A stretch of 64,000 bases of DNA from Temnopleurus reevesii (taxonomy: Eukaryota > Echinodermata > Echinoidea > Temnopleuroida > Temnopleuridae). Below the pieces are notes generated by a model. It made no database searches, was not told the origin of the DNA, and was given only the letters and a program-made list of their open reading frames with translations. This document shows, piece after piece, positions 12,301-21,300 of the stretch. The stretch lies in assembly GCA_036244855.1 (NCBI GenBank), contig BQKZ01001482.1, positions 25,036-89,035 of the forward strand, in the 5' to 3' direction. Position 1 is the first letter of the stretch. The number at the start of each line of letters is the position of its first letter. A program made the position numbers and the translations under genes.

Positions 12301-15300
12301 CCAAATTACTTTTTCAATACATTGCTGGTATCAAAATCATGAAAATTAACTGAAAATGATTTAGATCTCATCATCATCAATATGCATTCCACATTTGCCA
12401 TAATTGCTGCACTTCCACATGCATGTATATTTCTTTGAGTGTGTGACTTCAATACGCATCTGGTATTACCAGGCTGTCCAGTAATTGGATTTTCATGATA
12501 CGAGAACATCTTAATTCAGCGTATGAGCGAGAAGAAGTCTTACAGTTTGGAATGTTGATACCAGCGGGTATACCGGATGATGCGAAGCTGAGGACATCCA
12601 AAGATGTGAAGTCAGGTCGGAGGAATGTATCCTTCTCATACTCCTTAGGCCAGGGTAGCAGAGGCAGCAGATTCTCTGCATTGGCTACGAGGTTGCTGAA
12701 TTTAGCACTCATCTCCTTGTTCACCATAGCAACAAAGCCTGTATAAGAAAATAAAGAAATATTTGAATTATACCTGTGGAATATATCTTTCTTGTACTCC
12801 TTAGGGCAGGATAGGAGAGGCAGGATATTTTCAGCATTGTCTATGAGGTTACTGAAGTTAGCACTCATCTTCTTGTTCACCATAACAAAGACTGTAAAAA
12901 AAAAAAAAAGTGTGACATGCCAATAAAAAAAAAACAGTCATAATTCAACAGAACTAAAATGACAAAAACTTAGGGGGATACAGTTTTCTGAAATCAAATC
13001 GTATCATTCTGAATTATATTTGACACCTTTCCGACACTGATTTCTGGTGCTTGTAAAAAAAAAATGTCAAAATATTTTTAAGTGTAATTTAAAAACTTCA
13101 ACATGATTATTGATAGAAAAGGGACTTGAGCATATTACCAGGTTCATGCTGCATGCTTGAGCTTAGAATTGCCATCACTTAGTAAAAAACCCAAACCTTA
13201 AATTATCTTGCTAAGAATTCAAAATCTAAAATGGGCTATATATACAAGAAAAAGACGTTACCTTCCCATTCTCCTCTTACTCCAAAGGGATCCCGATAGC
13301 TCTCAATGAAACCAATGTATCTGGATGAAGACAAAAAGTATGGCAAAAATGAGGTCCCAACATCCATACATCCAATTCTATTCTTAAAATTCAGTTTTTA
13401 CAATCTAAAGCTGTCTGAAATTCACAGCTTTCCAGCAGTGCAACTGTATAGAAGAAAAACAATTATAATCAATAATATCTTCATTTTTTTCAAATTACAA
13501 GTGCTACACAATTAAAGAAAGAACAATAATTAGCCATTTCGTTGAACAAGTTAGAATATTGGTAGAAAGCAATCTCATATGCTTAATATTTTATATCTTA
13601 TATTTTAAATCTTATATTTTAGACTAATGTTTTATTTGTTTAATGTTTTATATTTTCCCAATTTTTGTCTGAGTAGTATTGATTCAAGATGATTTGTTAA
13701 CCAGTGGTGCTTACCATGTCACACATTCAAGGCATTGGTAGTACACTGTATGCCAAATCTCAGAATGGGTGGTGCGAGCAAATCCCCAACACATGTTCCT
13801 TGACAGATGCAGTTAGAAATGCAATATTGGCTTCGCGAAGTTTGCGCCCAAGCATTTTGTCCCCTTGTTGCGTTGGAGACATTTACTCCTGTGACATTAA
13901 CCCCTGCAACATTCACTGTAGCAACACAAGTTCTTGCAACGTTTGCTGGGACACTTTCCCTTGCGACAATTGCTAGATGTTGACGCTTGCTTCTGCGACA
14001 TTTGCAATGGCGACTTATAATTTGCTCCTGTGAAATTTGCGTCAGCTATGCTTGCTCCTACGACATTTGCTTCTGCGACATTTACTCTGCATGTTGCCAC
14101 AAATGCTCCTAGTACAACAAATCCTCCAATAATTGATCCTGCAACATTTACGTTACAACAAATGCTCTGGCAAAAAAGAAGGTGTTCCTTGAATGACAAT
14201 TGCTCCCACAAAAGGTGCTCCTCCAATACTTTATTTGCGACATTTGCTCAAGCGCCAATTGCTCCTATGACATTTGCTCTTCCTGTTGTGACAAATGATC
14301 AAATAACAAATATTCCTTGAACACCAAATGATATGCCAATAATTGCGCCTGCAAATTTGCTACACAAACAGCTGCTTCTGCGAAATTTGCTCAGCATGTA
14401 ACACAAATGCTCCAGCAAAGAGAAAAATTTCCAGCAACATTTGCTTCCACAATATTTGCTTGGCGATATTTACTTTGGCGCCAATAGCTCCTGCAACATT
14501 TAATCCGCATGTCAAATACTCTGCCGACAATTGCTCCTTCGACATTTGCTCAGCAATTAACAAAAATACTTTAGCAACAAATGCTCTGGCAACATTTGCT
14601 TCAGTAACATTTGCTGTGGCAACATTTGCTATGGCAATATTTCCTCCCCATGTATAGACAAATGCTCCAGCATTACATTTCCTGGAACTCTATTAATATG
14701 ATTTTAATTGTGTAACTAACATATGCTCAAATAAAAATGTCCTGTCAATCCTTTAAAAGACAATTCCCAGAATCTCACTAAGCCATTGAAAACAGTCTGA
14801 TGCTCTTTTTAATAGCACCGCAAAAATGTTCATGTAAAGTGGAATGTAAGTTCTCTTCCTATAATCTTCAAACCTATTTTGCGAAAGATAGACCGTTCAC
14901 AGGAAATGAGACCCATCAAAAATTGTTTGTTTGATTGAAATAACCAAACTTTAAAGGGAGTCAAAGGTGCAAATTTTCTCAGAGCAAATATTGTAGAGCA
15001 TTTTTTGTTACATACTGTATGGACCAAATGTAGCCAGAGCATTTGTCGCTACATAAATATGTAACAAATGCTTGCAGGAGCACTTGTTGTTAAATGCTCA
15101 GGAAACATCTGTTGCTCCTGGGATGTTAACAAAAGAATGTACAAGCAATTGTCATTAAGGAAGCATCTATCACTACATGTGGAGCAAATGCTGTTGGCAG
15201 AGCATGAAGCAAGACGCGTAGCTCAACTCACGTTTCCACAATAGGTCCTTTATCCTTGATCCATGCTCTGGATCCATCTTTGTGAGCTTCAATAGAACCA

Positions 15301-18300
15301 TTGGTGAAACTCTTGGCATAGTGGCCCATCATCTCATTCTCATGACCATTTGCTGCAAAATCCTGTAAGTGGATAGAGAGAAACCTGTTGTATACTACAA
15401 TATTTTAAAAGTCTAAGGGGGTGTTGTTCAAAATCAACTGCAAATTAACTGCAACTTTGCAAATTGTAACACGCATTTTCATTCGCACACGGTATGCGCA
15501 TGAAACAATGATATTGATTGGCGCATTTTGATCAACGCAATCAATTGCAACTTTTGAACAACACTTCATAAGTATCTTTGTAACCCCAACATATTTTAAT
15601 CATTCTGTATCAGTATCAGAAGTTTAAACAACTAAATATACTTATTTGTGATTCAGGAGAAAAACAAAGAAATTGATGTGATGACTCTGGGCAAGTGTCA
15701 AATCAACCTCAAATCATAGCTAGTCTCTATGTAATATACATTACCAAGGGGCTAAATTATTGATGAAATGAGTTTCCACTGTACAGAAAAATACTGATTC
15801 CGTATCTTAATTACCTGAGCTCTTGTCAGGTTTTCTGCTACACCCGCCATCAAGGGAGCGTAATCTCCCCTGGTGACATTGAATGTTGCTCCTTCAAACT
15901 CAAAGGATCCAAACTTGACATCACAGTCTCCATCTGAATCAACAATGAAAGAAAAAAACAATTGTCACTCTCATTCAAATAGGTTTGCGGCTGTATCATG
16001 TGGTGCATGGCTATCTTTCAAGAAATAGTCCTGAAAAAAAAATACAAAAAACACGACATTCCGAGTAGATTTAATCAACTCATCGTGAAGAAATCACAAG
16101 TGGTGAGAGGTCCTCAAGTGAAGAGAACATGACTGGTGTTTACTACACCACTCACGCTCTAGTTTTTCTTCAATAGTAACTCTCACTGATCATGCATTGT
16201 ATCTACACAGCCATGTTGTGACCATGCAAATCAATAAATCAAATGTTAATCATTATAGCATTGAGGGAAATAAAATCTTTCACATTAAAGCTCACATAAT
16301 GAAGCTGATAGCATTAGAAATATATTATCTTAGATTGCAGACAATAATCCAGTCAAATCAATTAAACCCTGTATACATATACTTAAGGCACATGCCTTTT
16401 TAAATTAACGGGTATTTTTTTCTCCAATACATTTTTTCCAATCCAATGTGCACGAGTAATGATTTGCTTAGCGATACTCACCATCAGAAGTGGCTTGTGC
16501 TGAGGCTAACCTGACCTCGTAAGTGACCTTTTCATCAGCAGCAACTGTTTTCATCAGCCGAGTGTTGTAGGCACTGATATCCTTTAAATTTGCAACAGAT
16601 ACAAAGCGAAAGCTTTATTTCATACAAAGTTCAACACTCATATTAGAGTTTTAAAAAATTGAATATAAGTATCCTCAAAAAAAATATACATTCTTATCTC
16701 AGAATGAAAATTGAGCATTCCTACATGTGCTTCTGAAATATACATAAGAGATTTACACAAAATATCAGGATATACCATTGTTTCAAAATTAACGTGTAGC
16801 CAAGACGGAACTTGCAATTTCGTTCAATGTGACAAATATTGTTATTTGACTTCAGTGAAAGTTCACTTCTGTGAAGTTACCTATATACGAGTATAATAAT
16901 TCAATTTTTGTTACACTACATTTTTATAGACTAACATGGCATTACTCTAGAATAATGTGAACTGTAACACAAACTAAATTATTGTTATCGTGTTACCAAT
17001 TAAAATTATTCACATTCACATTTTTGGTAAGGATAAGAAGATTTTAGGAATATTTCATAAATCCTAAAGCATTATATGCTCCAAAGGCACATGCGAAACT
17101 CATTTTTCTTAACATCAACTTACCTTTTCCAGCATGAATTTCTTTGCCAATTCTGCATCATCCTGGTTGCAATTGTCCGAGAAGTAAGTTGTGATACCCT
17201 ACGAAACAAAAATAAAGATGTTCTTTCAATCTCCTGTTTCAAAATAAATGATTTACAATTCACAAATTTTCAACAGTGATGTTTTGATGTATTAATGTTA
17301 CTGAAATAGATCCTGATAAAATAAACTTGACAAAACTTACCATAAAAAATGTTTAAATCATTAATAATAGTAAAAAAATTTTAATCTGAATGTGTCCTTG
17401 TTCAAAAGAACTGATCAGTTTCATACCACATTTGTTGTAATCAAAACCAACGCTCAGTTTTCAGCAGTTAGCCTACCTTGAGGCTCCAAATGTCATTAAT
17501 TATCTCCTTCTTGCTTACAGCTTTTTATGATTCCTCCATTTTTTTGTATTTCGTTCTGCTTGTTTTGATATGTTTTGATTTGTTTTGATAATTCTCATTC
17601 TAATATAATCATTATTTTGTACTTGCTATGAATTTAATCTGTACATATTTGTTATGTTTATATTGTACAGCGCTTTGAACCTTTTTGGGGGAATTAAGCG
17701 CTATATAAATTTTGTGTATTATTATTATTATTATTATTATTATTGGAAGGACTTAATAGTAAAGTAGCCCATCTTCACAGGAGAATTTTGAGCGACAGGC
17801 CACTCAACACTAATGTCACAAACAGCAAGCTGACCTGTCGATTACAAAAATACTAGCCAATTCGCTACTGCTGTTATTCTGCATGTTGGAATAGCTTTAG
17901 GAGATAAACAGAAATTACCTCATCTCCCAGTCCAAGCTGATGTTCTCTTTTCTCTACCGAGTACAGGGCTTTCTTGCATTGGTCCCATTGCTTCTGTACA
18001 CTCTTGNAATTACCTGAGCTCTTGTCAGGTTTTCTGCTACACCGGCCATCAGGGGAGCGTAATCTCCCCTGGTGACGTTGAATGTTGCTCCTTCAAACTC
18101 GAAGGATCCAAACTTGACATCACAGTCTCCATCTAAATAAGCAATCAAGGACAAAACAATAGTCAGTCTCATTGGAATAAGTTTGCGGATGCACCATGTG
18201 GGGTAGGGCTATCTTTCAAGAAATAGTCCTGAAAAGGACTGAGCAAAAGCTTGCAAACACATAGAAAACACAACTTTTCAAGTAGATTTAACAAACTTGT

Positions 18301-21300
18301 TGTGAAGAAATCATGAGTGGTGAGGGGTTATCACGTGAAGAGAACATGACTGGTGTTTACTACATCATGCAAGTTCTAATTTTTCTTCAATAGTAACTCA
18401 CTGTTCATGCATTTTATCTACGAAGCCAAATTGATTTTATGACCAAGCAAATTAATTATTTTTTTTATCGTTAAATTAGTATAAAGGGAAATAACATCGA
18501 TATTTGAATCCTTCATTTTAAAGCTCATATAATGAGGTAGTTCAGCATCAGAAATATATTATCTTAGATCCCAGAAGGTATTATAGTAAAATAAATTAAA
18601 GTCTTTCTATACAAATATTTAAGAAAACAAAACCCAATCAACAGTAAGGGCACATAACTGATAAGTAGTTTTCTACAATGCTTTGTTTAGTTAAACTCAC
18701 CATCAGAAGTGGCTTGCGCTGAGGCTAACCTGACCTCGTAAGTGACCTTTTGATCAGCAGCGACTGTTTTCATCAGCCGAGTGTTGTAGGCGCTGATATC
18801 CTATAAATGTGCAACAAATACAGAAAGTCAGCATTATTTCACATAGAGATCAACACTTATGTGAGAGGGAAAAAAATCAATACATGTATCCTCAAAACAA
18901 AATCATATACATACTCATTTTGAAATGAGAATTTGGCATTGCTATATGAGCTTCTGAAAGATGCTTAAAGTGGAAAAAGGAAGAAAAGGCCTAAGAAATT
19001 AAGTTTTATGCATTATGGAATTTTGTTCTTCCCGAATACAATGTTTTTTAGTTCATCACATTTAGACTTAGCGTTTAGAAGAAATAACATTTTGAAAATC
19101 CTGGTCAGATGTATGAGAAATACGCAAGTCGTGAGATAAATTGCACACATTCTGTGACGTCATGGAAAAAACATAGGTTGGGCGTGTAATAAACGACATA
19201 CAGTATACTATTGGGCAGGACGGCCGCGGGAGGGGATTCCTAAATTAAACAGCTCAGTGACAAGTTATACTGCATTATGTGGGCAATATGGAATTAGAAA
19301 TGTTAAGAAATAACATCAAAGTATCACTACCCTTTTTCGGAACATATTACCATTTTATATGCACTAATAAAGTATTTATCAGTAATGTCACTGAAGAAAA
19401 TACGATGTTCTGTTTTTCATACTCTTGCGCGCTTTGGAACCGTGTGTGTATGTGTATTGGATGGTCGAATCGACATATGCATGGGTGAACGTGTATTATG
19501 TACGTATGCGTGCAAATATACAGCAGTGCGAAGATTGTTAGTTTTGATTACTTTGATGCATTTATCTATCATTTTTTAGACTTGTTTCTCAGTTTTTTTC
19601 CGGCAGATTTCCCCCTAGCAAAAACCTTGGAGCATTATTTCTGCCGTATTTATATCGCCTTAGTTTTTTTTTTAAATCATTTCATTTGTGACTTGTATAT
19701 TCATCGGTGAAATTATCGTTTCGGTGTGGACCGTGTGGGTGAAGAGCAGTGTTTTAACGGACTGTTGAGCGATGGAGCTCCCGACGGATCGGGGGAGCGA
19801 GACACCGACCGATATATTACGTTGTATTTTCCCAAGACCTATACAGATTATCGGCTGAAACGTCAAACTTGGAAGAGGAAAATGCATGATTAAACCGTTA
19901 TTAAGTCCAGTTCGGTCATGAAATATTGACACAAATAAAGACTGATAGCTTTCTTTGAAGGGCATAACATTTAAACAATTGTCTCTTTCTGAAAAATCAT
20001 GCAAATTACACAAGCCTCTCATACGTGATGGCAAGCGAATGAGTGCGGATCGCGCAGTGAAATCTGGTCATCATACCATCATCGTTTAGTGGGTAAATTA
20101 CAATGTTTTCATCGGAATTCATCTAAAATTTTGTGTCCATAAATGCTTTATGATGTAACAATCAATATGCTGTGAAGGCATTTACATTTTTTGCAGAAAA
20201 TTTTGAGCAATATAAAGTAAAGCTGCATTTTACGTACTGCCGCATTGATCTCTCCATCTCATCCGTTGAATGGAGCAGACGATGCTCGCAATCTGTTTTT
20301 TCTGTGACATCACTGGGATACTTGAGAAAAGTACAAGGGATTGCTCTCTCAGTGAAAATGGTGCCCCTCCAAACTAAAAGTCTGATAACTCCACTTCAGG
20401 TGGGTCAATTTAGAAGGGGTAAAAAGGAGATTACTCCTAAAAAAATAAAAATAAAAATAAAAATATTTACATAGACTAATAGATTCTGTCATTATTTCAA
20501 AATAGCTAGTGTGAACTTCCCATATAGTCAAATTACAGTGCAGTCAAGACAGAACATGCAATTTCCTTCAATGTAACAAACATTGTTATTTGACTCCAGT
20601 GAACTTCCACTCCTTTGAAGTTACGTAAGAAAATATTCACACATCAAAACACAAATGTGAATATGAATAATTTTAACACTACAACGATAATTTAATTTTT
20701 GTTACAATTTACATTTGTCTAGAGTAATGCAAAATTACTCTGATGCATGATCATTAACGATTAGAGGATTGTCAGAATATTTACTAAATCATAAGCTATT
20801 TTAAGTAAATTAGCATTATGCGCCAAAGGCACATGCTAAACAAATTATTCTTGATGTGAACTTACCCTTTCCAGCATGAATTTCTTTGCCAATTCTGCAT
20901 CATCCTGGTTGCAATTGTCGGAGAAGTAGGTTGTGATACCCTATATTAAGACAAAAGCAAAGATGTTCTTTCAATCTCCTCTTTCAAAAATACATAATTT
21001 GTATGATTTACAAATCTTAAACAGTGATGTACTACTTGATCAACTTCATGAAACTTACAATAAAAATGTTTCAACCTTTAGAAGGAGTCCAAAACTTTTA
21101 GATTTGATTGTGCCCTCGTTTAATTCAATTTTTTTGAGCAAGATACCTGAATATTAATGTAACAAAAATCAAGCTGACCTGTTATGAAAATATAAAGCAA
21201 TTCATTAACCTTTCTTATTCACTAACTGTTGATATACTATTGTTATTTTACATGTTAGAATAGAGGAGATAAATGAAATTACCTCATCTCCCAGTCCAAG

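Noticed and set aside
13897..14226. A 109-codon minus-strand frame that looks like a pentapeptide-repeat protein
   Set aside because: It lies inside DPP3 intron 7 and is the translation of a 15-bp minisatellite. Neighbouring units are broken by stops and frame changes.
19672..20034. A 120-codon minus-strand frame in the insertion in the DPP3 gene
   Set aside because: No recognisable domain, no homologous frame in the other haplotype, and composition typical of chance. It may be part of an unknown element.
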